From Brevibacillus parabrevis (GTDB lineage Bacteria > Bacillota > Bacilli > Brevibacillales > Brevibacillaceae), in assembly GCF_003710905.1 (NCBI RefSeq), contig NZ_RHHV01000021.1, forward strand, positions 124,001-188,000: DNA of 64,000 bases, read 5' to 3'. Of this stretch, positions 1 through 9,900 are shown one piece after another. A program made the position numbers and the translations under genes. The notes under the pieces are model-generated. The model had not been told where the DNA came from, made no database searches, and worked only from the letters and a program-made list of their open reading frames with translations. Numbering within the stretch: position 1 is the first letter of the stretch; every line of letters begins with the position of its first letter.

Positions 1-3000
1 TCGGAAAAATTACGGGATGGACCCCGAGCAGCTGAAACAACTGAACGATTTGCTGCAAGGTCAAGCGCCAGCGCAAACAGCGGGCAAGGCGGAGGAAGTA
101 AAGCAGAGCAGGGAAGACTGGCTGTACATTCCATCATGGACCCGCTCAGATTACGACGAGGCAGCAGGGGAGCTTGCGCCTTGTCTCTTTGTCGTTTTCG
201 CTACCAAAAACTCTAGCGTGATCCGGTGGATCGAGCAGATCGAGACATCAGGTCACACCGTTGTCCGCATCGAAACAGGCGAAGGCTTCTCCAAGCAAGC
301 GGAAGCGACCTATACGGTAAACCCGGACAATCCCGCCGATCTGGTCAAACTGCTCGAAACGCTGGCGCTACCCGCTGACCAGCCCTTGAAATTCGTTCAT
401 TTTTGGTGCTACGACCAGCAGGTGGACGCTGACGACGCCAAGCGGGCGGCGCAGCAATGGAATCGGCTTGGCTATCACACTTTATTGAACCTGGCAAAAG
501 CGATCGGACAGCTCCGGCTCCAGCAGAAAATTGCCGTCGATATCGTCGCCAGCGACGTTTTTGAAGTCATTGGAGACGAGGCGGTCGTGCCAGCCAAAGC
601 TACTCTGCTAGGCCCGGTTCGCGTCATTCCCAAAGAGTACGAAAACATCAGTTGCAGGCTGATCGATGCCGACCGCCGCGAAAACCAGCGCGTAGCTCGC
701 TTGCTGCAACAGTGGATGGGGGAGAGCTTCGCTGACGTGCTGGCCATTCGCCATGCGTACATTTGGGAGCCTGCCTTCAAGCAAATTCAGCTGCCCGCTT
801 CTGCCGCTCCGGCTTCCCAGCGTCTCAAGCACGGGGGAGTGTACGTCATTACCGGAGGTCTGGGAGCCATCGGATTGCAAGTAGCGAAATTTTTGGCGGA
901 AAAGTACCACGCGACGCTCGTCCTCATCAATCGCTCGCACTTTTTGCCGGAAGCGGAATGGGACAGGTGGCGTGCGCTCCACGGAGAGGACGATCCGGTC
1001 AGCCAAAAAATCGCGTTGCTGCGGGAACTGCAGGCTTCTGCGAAGCAGCTTTTCTTGTATCAGGCGGATATTGCCGACGAGGAGCAGATATTGCGAATTT
1101 TCAGCCAGATCATGGAGGACAATCAGTCAATTGACGGGATCTTCCATATTGCTGGCGTTCCCGATGGAGCTGTCATCCAGCGCAGAACAAGCGAGCTGTG
1201 CGAAGCCGTGTTTGCGACAAAAGTTTACGGAACGGCGGTCTTGCAAAAAGCGATTGAGCAGTTGGCGCTACCCGTCGACTTCCTGTTGCTCTTTTCCTCC
1301 TTAAGCTCGGTCATCGCTCCACCCGCGCAAGTAGCGTACAGCGCTGCGAATGCCTTTTTGGATGCATTTGCCTTGACGAATACGAAAAACGGCGTTTTCA
1401 CCCAGGCGATCAACTGGGATACGTGGGAAAATACCGGAATGGCCAGCATCTCGGCGACATTCCGTCCGGACAGTTCCGCGCTTCCCGGCATTTCGTACCA
1501 CAAGTTGGCGCATCCGTTTTTCCAGTACGCCGTGAAAGAAAATACAGGACGCACGACGTTTTTGTCCCATTTTCAGACGAGCAAAGACTGGATTTTGGCT
1601 GAGCATCGGGTAGGAGACAGAGCGGTATTGCCGGGAACGAGCTATGTGGAAATGGCCTGCGCCGCCTACGCATCGCTGCATCCCGGCATGGAAGCAGCCA
1701 TGCGCCTTCAGGACGTGTTCTTTTTGACGCCGCTTCTCCTTGAGGACGGGGCTGCTGTTCATGTGCGCACCGTGCTGCTGCGGGAAAATCAGGGCTATCG
1801 TTTTTCGATCGAAAGCTGCCCGGACGTGCAAGAGGCAAGCTGGATTACCCATGCTCGCGGCTATGTCGGTGCGGGGCAGAGCCAACAACGCGATTATCAG
1901 CTCGCTGCTGTTCGCGATGTCTGCGCTCAAAGCCAGTACGGCCCAAGCGACTACAACAATCTGCGCGACAGCCAGTTTACATACGGGCCGCGCTGGAACA
2001 GCTATTGCTGGGGAACGTTTGCACAAGCGCAAGGACTGTCGCTGATCGAACTGCCAGCGGAGTTTGCGGAGGATACCGCTATTTATCGTTTCCATCCGGC
2101 GATCATCGACGTGGCATTGGTCTATATGAATCGCGCTGAAACGGTTGGCGGCCCATACGTACCGTTTTCTTACAAAAACATCACAATCCACGGCAAAGTG
2201 CCCTCCAAAGTGTACAGCCATATTCGCTGCCGGACAGCTTCACGGCCGGACAGCAAAATCGTCGAGTTCGACCTGACGATTATGGATGAACAGGGGCGGG
2301 GGATCGTCGAAATCGAAGGCTACCAGGTGGCGGCCGTCTCGGCTCATCAGCCGGACAAGGATAGCCATGGGATGCCACAGCCAAAGTCACAACCGCAACC
2401 GCAGTTGCCGTTGCAGACGAAATCGGCTTCTTTACAGGCAGAAGATGAGGCGGCGCTCGTCACTTCGGCCCCGTCTTTGACGGTGGAAGAAGGACTGCAG
2501 CTGCTCGATACGGCGCTCGCCGCCAGTTACAGTCAACTGCTCGTCTCAACCGTGGATTTGCCTGCGCGGTTTTTGGCGTACAAGCGCCAGCGGGTGAGCG
2601 CATTGGCTGAAAGCAGCAAAGAGTCTGCTGCTGAGCCGCTGATGGCCAGCAAGCCGCGCCTGTCGCTTGCGGAGGCGGAAAAGCTCATCGCGAGCATTTG
2701 GCAGGCGATCTTGGGCCATGAACACATTTCCCGCGACGACGACTTTTTTGAGCTTGGCGGAGACTCGCTGAAAGTATTGACTGTTGCTGAGCGGATTTAC
2801 CAGGCCAGCAGCATCAAAATTCCGATCACGGTCTTCTTCCAGTCAACTACCGTCGAGAAGCTGGCCCGCTACATTGCGGATACGCATGATGACGGACAAG
2901 CGTACACGGCGATTCCAAAAGCAGCGCCGCAAGCGTACTACCCGTTGTCGTCGGCGCAAAAGCGGCTGTATTTTCAGCAGCAAGTCCAGCCGGATAACGT

Positions 3001-4273
3001 CGCTTACAACATTCCGGAAATCACCTACATGGAGGGCGATTTCGACCTGGACAAACTGCAACACGCCTTCGAGCAGGTCATTCAACGCCACGCCATTTTG
3101 CGTACAGGCTTTGACGTCATCGATGGCGAGATGGTGCAGATCATTGCAGACGAGGTCGAATTTCAAGTGGAGTACCAAGAGCTGGCCGAATCGGACGTGC
3201 AGCAGACGGTCGAGCAGTTTATGCAACCGTTTGACTTGCGGCATCCGCCCCTGATGCGGGTAAAAGTCGTCCGCTACGCTGCGCAAAAATACGTGTGGCT
3301 CTTTGATATCCACCATATCGTAGCCGACAATATCTCGGTTTCGCTTTTGCAAAACGAGCTGATCCATTTCTACAACAATCAACCGGAAGCGCTTGACCCC
3401 GTTTCGTTGGAGTATGCCGATTTTGTCGCGTGGCAAAATGAACGAATTGAGCGCGGAGATTATGACAAACAAACCGAGTATTGGCTCCGGCAACTATCAG
3501 GGAAGCTCCCGGAGGCATTGCTTCCGACCGATTTTCCCCGTCCGTCTGTGCTGAGCTATCGCGGCGACATTTATACGTTCCATCTGGAAGAGGAGACGAC
3601 GGCCAGGCTGAAAGCAGGCATGAAACGCAACACGACCACTTTGTTCATGAACATGCTCGCCATTTTCCATATCTTGCTGCACAAATATACAGGGCAAGAG
3701 GAAATGATCATCGGAGCGAGTCTCGCCGGAAGAAACCACGCCGATTTGGCAAAAATGGTCGGAATGTTTGCGAATGTGCTGCCGTTTTATTCGCGACTGG
3801 AGCAAACCGCCACGTTTGAAGATTACGTAAGCGGAGTAAAAGAGAAGAGCTTGGAACTGTTCGAGAATCAGGACGTGCAGTTTGAGATTTTGGTGGAGAA
3901 GCTGGGGTTGACTCACCAGTTAAGCGCCCATCCGCTGTTTACGGTCATGCTTGTGCTGCCCGATTTCAAGCCTGCCGAGATCGCGATGCAGGGGCTTGTG
4001 TTGAAGTCCTATCCTTTCCGCAACCCTTCCGCGAAATTCGATTTGACTCTCTGGGTGTACGATTACGACAGCAAAATCGAAATGCGCATGGAATACTCGA
4101 CAGATTTGTTTACCCGCAAGACGATCGAGACGATGGCGGGACATTTTCTCGCCATTGCCAAGCAAGTCGTCGACAACCCCGACGTGCTTGTAAAAGAGAT
4201 TGTGTTGGATACGAGACTTGCCAAAGCAGCAGCAGAAGCGTTGCTGGAAGATGGAAACGATTTTGCCTTTTGA
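1..4273 (+). CDS. Hybrid PKS/NRPS subunit, 5' truncated: (KS/AT missing)-KR-DH-ACP-C
   Basis: The reading frame is open at the left edge (codons from base 2 read RKNYG before the first ATG at 17), there is no ribosome binding site, and RKNYG followed by a linker resembles the PTYPFxRxxY segment that normally follows a KS or AT. The gene therefore starts upstream. Visible domains: structural then catalytic halves of a ketoreductase (WLYIPSW near 118, TGGLGAIG near 850-875, SSLSS and active-site Tyr near 1336); a dehydratase with His in EHRVGDRAVLPG (near 1600) and Asp in HPAIIDVAL (near 2106); a carrier protein with LGGDSL (Ser near 2764); and a full condensation domain (about 2935-4230) with HHIVADN near 3311. 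The DH lies after the KR, the reverse of the usual order. The protein ends right after the C domain, so its acceptor amino acid must come from the next gene. Confidence 0.93.
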   Translation, partial: RKNYGMDPEQLKQLNDLLQGQAPAQTAGKAEEVKQSREDWLYIPSWTRSDYDEAAGELAPCLFVVFATKNSSVIRWIEQIETSGHTVVRIETGEGFSKQAEATYTVNPDNPADLVKLLETLALPADQPLKFVHFWCYDQQVDADDAKRAAQQWNRLGYHTLLNLAKAIGQLRLQQKIAVDIVASDVFEVIGDEAVVPAKATLLGPVRVIPKEYENISCRLIDADRRENQRVARLLQQWMGESFADVLAIRHAYIWEPAFKQIQLPASAAPASQRLKHGGVYVITGGLGAIGLQVAKFLAEKYHATLVLINRSHFLPEAEWDRWRALHGEDDPVSQKIALLRELQASAKQLFLYQADIADEEQILRIFSQIMEDNQSIDGIFHIAGVPDGAVIQRRTSELCEAVFATKVYGTAVLQKAIEQLALPVDFLLLFSSLSSVIAPPAQVAYSAANAFLDAFALTNTKNGVFTQAINWDTWENTGMASISATFRPDSSALPGISYHKLAHPFFQYAVKENTGRTTFLSHFQTSKDWILAEHRVGDRAVLPGTSYVEMACAAYASLHPGMEAAMRLQDVFFLTPLLLEDGAAVHVRTVLLRENQGYRFSIESCPDVQEASWITHARGYVGAGQSQQRDYQLAAVRDVCAQSQYGPSDYNNLRDSQFTYGPRWNSYCWGTFAQAQGLSLIELPAEFAEDTAIYRFHPAIIDVALVYMNRAETVGGPYVPFSYKNITIHGKVPSKVYSHIRCRTASRPDSKIVEFDLTIMDEQGRGIVEIEGYQVAAVSAHQPDKDSHGMPQPKSQPQPQLPLQTKSASLQAEDEAALVTSAPSLTVEEGLQLLDTALAASYSQLLVSTVDLPARFLAYKRQRVSALAESSKESAAEPLMASKPRLSLAEAEKLIASIWQAILGHEHISRDDDFFELGGDSLKVLTVAERIYQASSIKIPITVFFQSTTVEKLARYIADTHDDGQAYTAIPKAAPQAYYPLSSAQKRLYFQQQVQPDNVAYNIPEITYMEGDFDLDKLQHAFEQVIQRHAILRTGFDVIDGEMVQIIADEVEFQVEYQELAESDVQQTVEQFMQPFDLRHPPLMRVKVVRYAAQKYVWLFDIHHIVADNISVSLLQNELIHFYNNQPEALDPVSLEYADFVAWQNERIERGDYDKQTEYWLRQLSGKLPEALLPTDFPRPSVLSYRGDIYTFHLEEETTARLKAGMKRNTTTLFMNMLAIFHILLHKYTGQEEMIIGASLAGRNHADLAKMVGMFANVLPFYSRLEQTATFEDYVSGVKEKSLELFENQDVQFEILVEKLGLTHQLSAHPLFTVMLVLPDFKPAEIAMQGLVLKSYPFRNPSAKFDLTLWVYDYDSKIEMRMEYSTDLFTRKTIETMAGHFLAIAKQVVDNPDVLVKEIVLDTRLAKAAAEALLEDGNDFAF

Positions 4274-4301
4274 GCAATCGAGAGCATAGGAGTGGTAGCG
4301 T

Positions 4302-6941
4302 ATGGGAGGTCATTTCGATACGAACGTGTCGTATTTGAATGACATGTATAAAAAAGAATATGAGTATTGGCAAAACAAGCTGGCAGGCGCAGCAGAGAAA
4401 AGCTGCTTTTTTGCCGGAGCGCATGACACAAAAGCAGAGGAACTGCGCATGGAGACGGCAGACTTTGTCCTCCCGAGCCATTGCGCCAATCGACTGGTGC
4501 AAATCAGCAACCACTCCGATGGCAGATTGCACGTGCTGCTGCTGGCTTATACAGCCGTGTTGCTGATGAAGCACACGGGGCAGACGGATATCGTGCTCGG
4601 AACCAGCATCTACCGTCAGCAAGCGAATGAAGAGTTTATCAATACGGTGCTGCCGATCCGCATTCCGCTCACCAACGAAATGCCGCTGCTTGACGTGATT
4701 ACGGACGTCAGGCAAACCGTTTCCGAGGCTATCGAGCATCAAAACTACCCGATTGAGCTGATCTTGAAAAATGCGAAGCAGCCTGCGGATTTTCTGGACG
4801 TCTCTGTTATTTTGGCGAACATTCAGGAGCTGTCATACTTGGACAGGGCCTCGTCCAACCTCATTCTGGCTTTTGACAGACAGCACGACGAGCTGCGTGT
4901 CCGCATCCATTACAATGCCTTGCTTTACCAAAAAGAGCAGGTCGAGCGGCTGGTGGAACAGCTCTCGATTTTGTTGGAACATTCACTCGACAATCCGCGA
5001 GTGCCACTGAAAGAGCTGTCGATCCTCACCGCGAGAGAGCAGGAGCTTTTCGCTCGGGTCAATGAGACGGCAGTGCGTTTTCCAGAAAAGGCGACGATCT
5101 CGTCGCTTTTTGAGGAAGCTGTGCAGGCGTATCCGCAGCATACAGCTGTTGTGTTTGAACAAAAGCGGCTGTCGTATGACCAGCTCAATCAAAAGGCGAA
5201 TCAACTGGCCCATTGTTTACGGGAGCGGGGCGTAACCGCCGAATCGATAGTAGCCGTGTTGATGCCGCCGTCCGTGGACATGATCGTCGCCATTTTGGCC
5301 GTATTGAAGGCGGGCGGCGCGTATTTGCCGATTGACCCGGATCTTCCCGCGCACAGAGTTGAGTACATGCGACAAGACAGCCAGGCGACCTATGTCGTGA
5401 CACTGCAAGCGCAATCGTTGGCCAGCGGTTTTGCTGACGTGATCTTTGCCGACGACGAGCGACTCAATCATTATTCTGTTGCCAATCTAGAGCCGATCCA
5501 CCAACCGAACCAGCTTGCCTACATTATTTACACGTCGGGAACCACGGGCAAGCCCAAAGGAGTCATGATCGAGCACAGAAACGTAGTCCGCTTGTTTTTT
5601 CATGACAACAATCGCTTCGCTTTTTCTTGCGACGATACGTGGGTGCTGTTTCACTCGTTCGGCTTCGATTTTTCCGTTTGGGAAATATTCGGGGCTTTGC
5701 TGCACGGAGGCAAGCTTTTGCTGCTATCGAACGTGCTGAAGCGGGATTATCGGCAACTCGTACAGCGGTTGCGAGAAGAACAGGTGACCGTCTGGAATCA
5801 AACACCTTCCTCTTTTTACCAGTTTATCGAGGAAGAGCTGAAACAGCCGGACAAAAAGCTTTGCTTGCGCTACGTCATTTTTGGCGGGGAAGCTCTGCTG
5901 CCTGCGAAGCTCGCCGCCTGGCATGACAAATATCCCGAAACAAAGCTTATCAATATGTATGGAATTACAGAGACGACTGTCCATACGACTTACAAGGAAA
6001 TTGCCGCAGAGCAGATTCGCTCGAATGAAAAGCGGATTGGCGTGCCGTTTTCCACCGTCCACTTGCACATTTTGAACAGGCAAGGAGACGTCGTGCCCAC
6101 AGGTGTCGTCGGTGAAATCTGCATTGGCGGCGAAGGAGTCGCGCGTGGCTATTTGAACAAACCGGAATTGACAGCGGAACGGTTTCAGCTATGCCAGCTT
6201 GGCGGCCAGATGCAGCGGCTTTATCGCTCCGGCGATTTAGGGCGGTATTCGTCTGACGGAGAAGTGGAATACATCGGGCGCAGGGACAAGCAAGTGAAAA
6301 TCAGGGGGTATCGCATCGAACTGGATGAGGTGCGCTCCCATCTGTTGACGATGGAAGGCATTCAAGAGGCTGTGGTGATGGCTCGGGAAATCGAGGAAGA
6401 CGGCAAAATTCTTTGCGCCTATGTCGTGATGAAAGAAGAACAGGCAGAGCGCTTCGATCCGGTGGAAATCAGGCAGTATATGCAAACGCGCGTCGCCGAC
6501 TATATGATCCCGTCCTTTATCCTTTTGCTCGACAAAATACCGTTAACGATCAATGGAAAAGTGGACGACAACCAATTGCTCCAGGTGGAGTTCAGACAGA
6601 GCGGCAAGCGCGATGTTGTTCAACCAGGCACCGAGCTGGAAAAACAGCTCGCAGAGGTTTGGGGCAAGGTTCTCAAAACCGATTCCATCGGCATTCATTC
6701 CACGATTTTTGATTTGGGCGGGACTTCTTTTGACGTGCTCAAGATCAGCAAAGAGCTGACGGATCAACTGGGGCGAGAGGTGACTGTCGTGACTTTGTTT
6801 ACTTATCCGACGATCAGCATGCTGGCAAACGTACTGGAAGCAGAAGTCACTACCCGGAAGCTGCAAGCCGACGCCCGGCTCGACTCGATCGAGGACGGGA
6901 AAAAAGCCCGATTGCAAAAATTACGTCTGTTAAAAAAGTAG
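4302..6941 (+). CDS. NRPS subunit: C-domain C-terminal lobe, adenylation (Thr), PCP
   Basis: 879 residues, 28 bases after the preceding stop, with AGGAG at 4288-4292. It opens with the C-terminal lobe of a condensation domain only: it starts at the YWxxxLAG segment that normally follows HHxxxDG, and the catalytic half is absent. An adenylation domain follows (about 5060-6600; YTSGTTGKPKG near 5530, GEICIGG, YRSGDL, NGK at the A10 motif) and then a PCP with LGGTS (Ser at 6726). Reading the ten specificity positions by alignment with the GrsA core gives D-F-W-N-I-G-M-V-H-K, the canonical threonine code. The complete C domain at the end of the previous gene probably provides condensation, so the two proteins form one Thr module. 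The tail is Lys/Arg rich, like those of several other subunits here, and probably serves docking. No epimerisation domain is present. Confidence 0.95.
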   Translation: MGGHFDTNVSYLNDMYKKEYEYWQNKLAGAAEKSCFFAGAHDTKAEELRMETADFVLPSHCANRLVQISNHSDGRLHVLLLAYTAVLLMKHTGQTDIVLGTSIYRQQANEEFINTVLPIRIPLTNEMPLLDVITDVRQTVSEAIEHQNYPIELILKNAKQPADFLDVSVILANIQELSYLDRASSNLILAFDRQHDELRVRIHYNALLYQKEQVERLVEQLSILLEHSLDNPRVPLKELSILTAREQELFARVNETAVRFPEKATISSLFEEAVQAYPQHTAVVFEQKRLSYDQLNQKANQLAHCLRERGVTAESIVAVLMPPSVDMIVAILAVLKAGGAYLPIDPDLPAHRVEYMRQDSQATYVVTLQAQSLASGFADVIFADDERLNHYSVANLEPIHQPNQLAYIIYTSGTTGKPKGVMIEHRNVVRLFFHDNNRFAFSCDDTWVLFHSFGFDFSVWEIFGALLHGGKLLLLSNVLKRDYRQLVQRLREEQVTVWNQTPSSFYQFIEEELKQPDKKLCLRYVIFGGEALLPAKLAAWHDKYPETKLINMYGITETTVHTTYKEIAAEQIRSNEKRIGVPFSTVHLHILNRQGDVVPTGVVGEICIGGEGVARGYLNKPELTAERFQLCQLGGQMQRLYRSGDLGRYSSDGEVEYIGRRDKQVKIRGYRIELDEVRSHLLTMEGIQEAVVMAREIEEDGKILCAYVVMKEEQAERFDPVEIRQYMQTRVADYMIPSFILLLDKIPLTINGKVDDNQLLQVEFRQSGKRDVVQPGTELEKQLAEVWGKVLKTDSIGIHSTIFDLGGTSFDVLKISKELTDQLGREVTVVTLFTYPTISMLANVLEAEVTTRKLQADARLDSIEDGKKARLQKLRLLKK

Positions 6942-6948
6942 GGATGAT

Positions 6949-9900
6949 ATGGGACACGAATACAATGGCCTGGAAATAGCCGTAATCGGCCTGGCAGGAA
7001 GGTTTCCGGGAGCAAGCAATGTCACGGCGTACTGGGAAAACTTGAAAAACGGCGTGCACTCCATCCAGACGTTTTCCGAAGCCGAGCTGATCGAGGCGGG
7101 GGTAGACCCGCAAGCCGTCAAAAGTGCAGAGTACGTCAAGGCAAAAGGGTATTTGGAGAGCGGGAATCGCTTCGATGCCCGTTTTTTTGATTATACGCCA
7201 CTGGAAGCGGAGCTTATGGACCCGCAAATGAAGGTGTTTCACGAGTGCATTTGGGAAGCGCTGGAGGATGCCGGCTATGCCGCGCAGGTCGAGCAGAAGC
7301 TGATCGGCTTGTTCGCAGGAGCTTCCCCGAACCATATGTGGGAAGCGCTGATGAGCCTGTCGGGAAAAAGCGAGGCGATCGGCCACTGGGCTGCCACCCA
7401 GCTTGTGGACAAGGACTATTTGAGCCTGCGGATCGCGCATAAATTAAACCTGAAAGGCCCTGCCTTAACGATTTATACCGCTTGCTCGACTTCGCTTGTC
7501 GCTGTGCACATGGCGGCCCAGTCGCTGTTGAACGGCGAGTGCGATCTGGCATTGGCTGGCGGGGTTACCGTGACGCTGCCAGGAAAAAGCGGCTATGTCT
7601 ATCAGGAAGGAATGATTTTGTCGCCAGACGGCAAATGCAAGGCGTTTGATGCGAATGGACAGGGCATTGTCGGCGGAGACGGGGCGGGCGTCGTCGTATT
7701 GAAGCGGTTGCAGGATGCCATCGATGATCGCGATCAGATTCACGCCGTCATCAAAGGCTCCGCTGTCAACAATGACGGTATGCAAAAAACCGGGTTTACG
7801 GCCCCGAGCACAATCGGACAGGCGGAAGTGATTCGCACCGCGCTCAAGGTAGCGGAAGTAGCGCCAGAGAGCGTCGCTTATATCGAGTGTCACGGAACAG
7901 GGACACCGCTTGGCGATCCGATTGAACTGGAAGCGCTGGAGCTGGCCTATCAGCCTTCGCAAAAACACTCGTGCGCGCTCGGCTCGGTCAAGACCAACAT
8001 CGGTCATCTGGACAGCGCAGCCGGGATCGCTTCCTTCATTAAGGCGGTGCTGGCTATCAAGCATCGCCAGCTTCCGCCTTCGCTGCATTTTCAAAGCCCG
8101 AATCCGCATTTGGACGTAATTGAGAAAGGCTTTTACATCAATGACAAGCTGACGGAGTGGGAAAAAACGCATGAGCCGCTGCGGGCCGGGATCAGCGCAT
8201 TCGGAATCGGGGGAACCAATGCCCATGTGATTATCGAAGAAGCGCCTGCCGTGCGGGAAGCAAGCGCTGGCCGAAGCTGGCAACTGATGTTGCTCTCGGC
8301 CAAAACAGAGCAAGCCCTGGAGCGATATAAGCAAAATGTTGAGGAATACTTGCATGCTAATCCAGATGCACGTCTTGAAGATGTTGCCTATTCGCTGCAG
8401 GTGGGACGAAAGCATTTTCCCGTTCGAGAAATCGCGCTTTGCAACCAGACGCTGGCACAGCCGCTCCGCTTTATCGGGCAAGATTCCAAAGCTGCTTTCG
8501 CCAAGGAAAAGCTTTCCGTCGCTTTTGTATTCCCTGACTTTGCCGCAGACAACTGGGAGGAGGGCGAGCTTGCAGAAATCGTCCATCTGTGCCAGGAAGA
8601 GCCTGCCGTCCAGCAAGTAATGGCACAAGCGCTGCGCTTGTTGAATCAGCAAGTGTTTGGGCAGGCGGCTGTGTCCATCGCGGAGCAGTTGCGCGCGCCG
8701 AAGCACGGGCAAGCTTTGCGCTTTGCGCTCTACTATGCGATTGCCAAACTGTTCAAAGACTGGGGCGTTGAACCGCAAAGCATGTGGGGATACGGCAAAG
8801 GAAATCTGCTAGTGGAGTGCCTGGAGGGGCGTCTTGCTTTTGGTGATGCGATTCACGCGCTCGTGGGTCGCGATCGGCTTGACCACTTTGCGCAAACAGA
8901 AAGCAATCGCCCTGTTTCCAAACCGGATGGGCTGTGCCTGATCTTTGGCTCGGCACAGGCTGGGGAACCTGGCATGGAACAAGTCGCGGCTTATGGTCAC
9001 CAGCTCAGGCTGGAGCGCATCCATTCCTACGCCATTTTGGAAGCGCTGGGAACGATGTGGTTGTACGGTCAGGAGATCAATTGGACTGCCTATTATCAAC
9101 ACGAAGAGCGAAATCGTGTGTCTTTGCCAACCTACGCCTTTGACTCGCAGGAATTTCCTGTGGATAAAAGTCTGTTCAACTTCGGGCAGTTCGCCAGCCG
9201 TCTTCAGCCCAGCGAGAGCAGCGCGGCGCACAGAAGGGAAGACATCCGTTCATGGTTTTACGTGCCTGCATGGGAAAGCTCTGCTTTGCCAGCCTATGCA
9301 GAAAAAGCGATTGCCAGCGAGGCGACCTGGCTCATTTTCCAGGATCAGGCTGGCTTGGGGGAAGCGCTGGCGAGCGAGCTGAAAGAGCGCGGCGCCACGT
9401 ATATTATCGTCGAGCAGGCCGAGCGCTACCAGCGAGTGACGTCTGCCCACTATCGACTGAATCCGCAAAAGCCGGAAGAGTTGGACAGCTTGCTGGACGA
9501 TTTGCAGACGGTACCGGATTGCATCAGCTATCTATGGACAGTGACGCCGCCAATCGAACCGGAGCTGGTGGCCGTTGAGCCGAGCCAGCAGCAGTTTTTT
9601 TACAGCCTGTTGCAGCTTGCCCGGTACATCGGGAGCAAGGCTGGCAGCAAAAAGATGCACTTGCAGATCGTGACGAACGGACTGTATTCCGTTACCCAGG
9701 ACGAACCAATCTGCCCGCTGAAAGGGGTCGTGCTCGGGGCAAGCAAGATCATTCCTTACGAATACCCCAACAGCAAAGTTTGCACGGTCGACATCGAGCT
9801 TCCAGCGGGCGACAAGCAGACAGGTAACCATATGGCGCTGGCGGCGAATCTGCTTCGGGAATTTCAGTTTGATTTTCCGCACAAGCAAGTGGCGCTCCGT

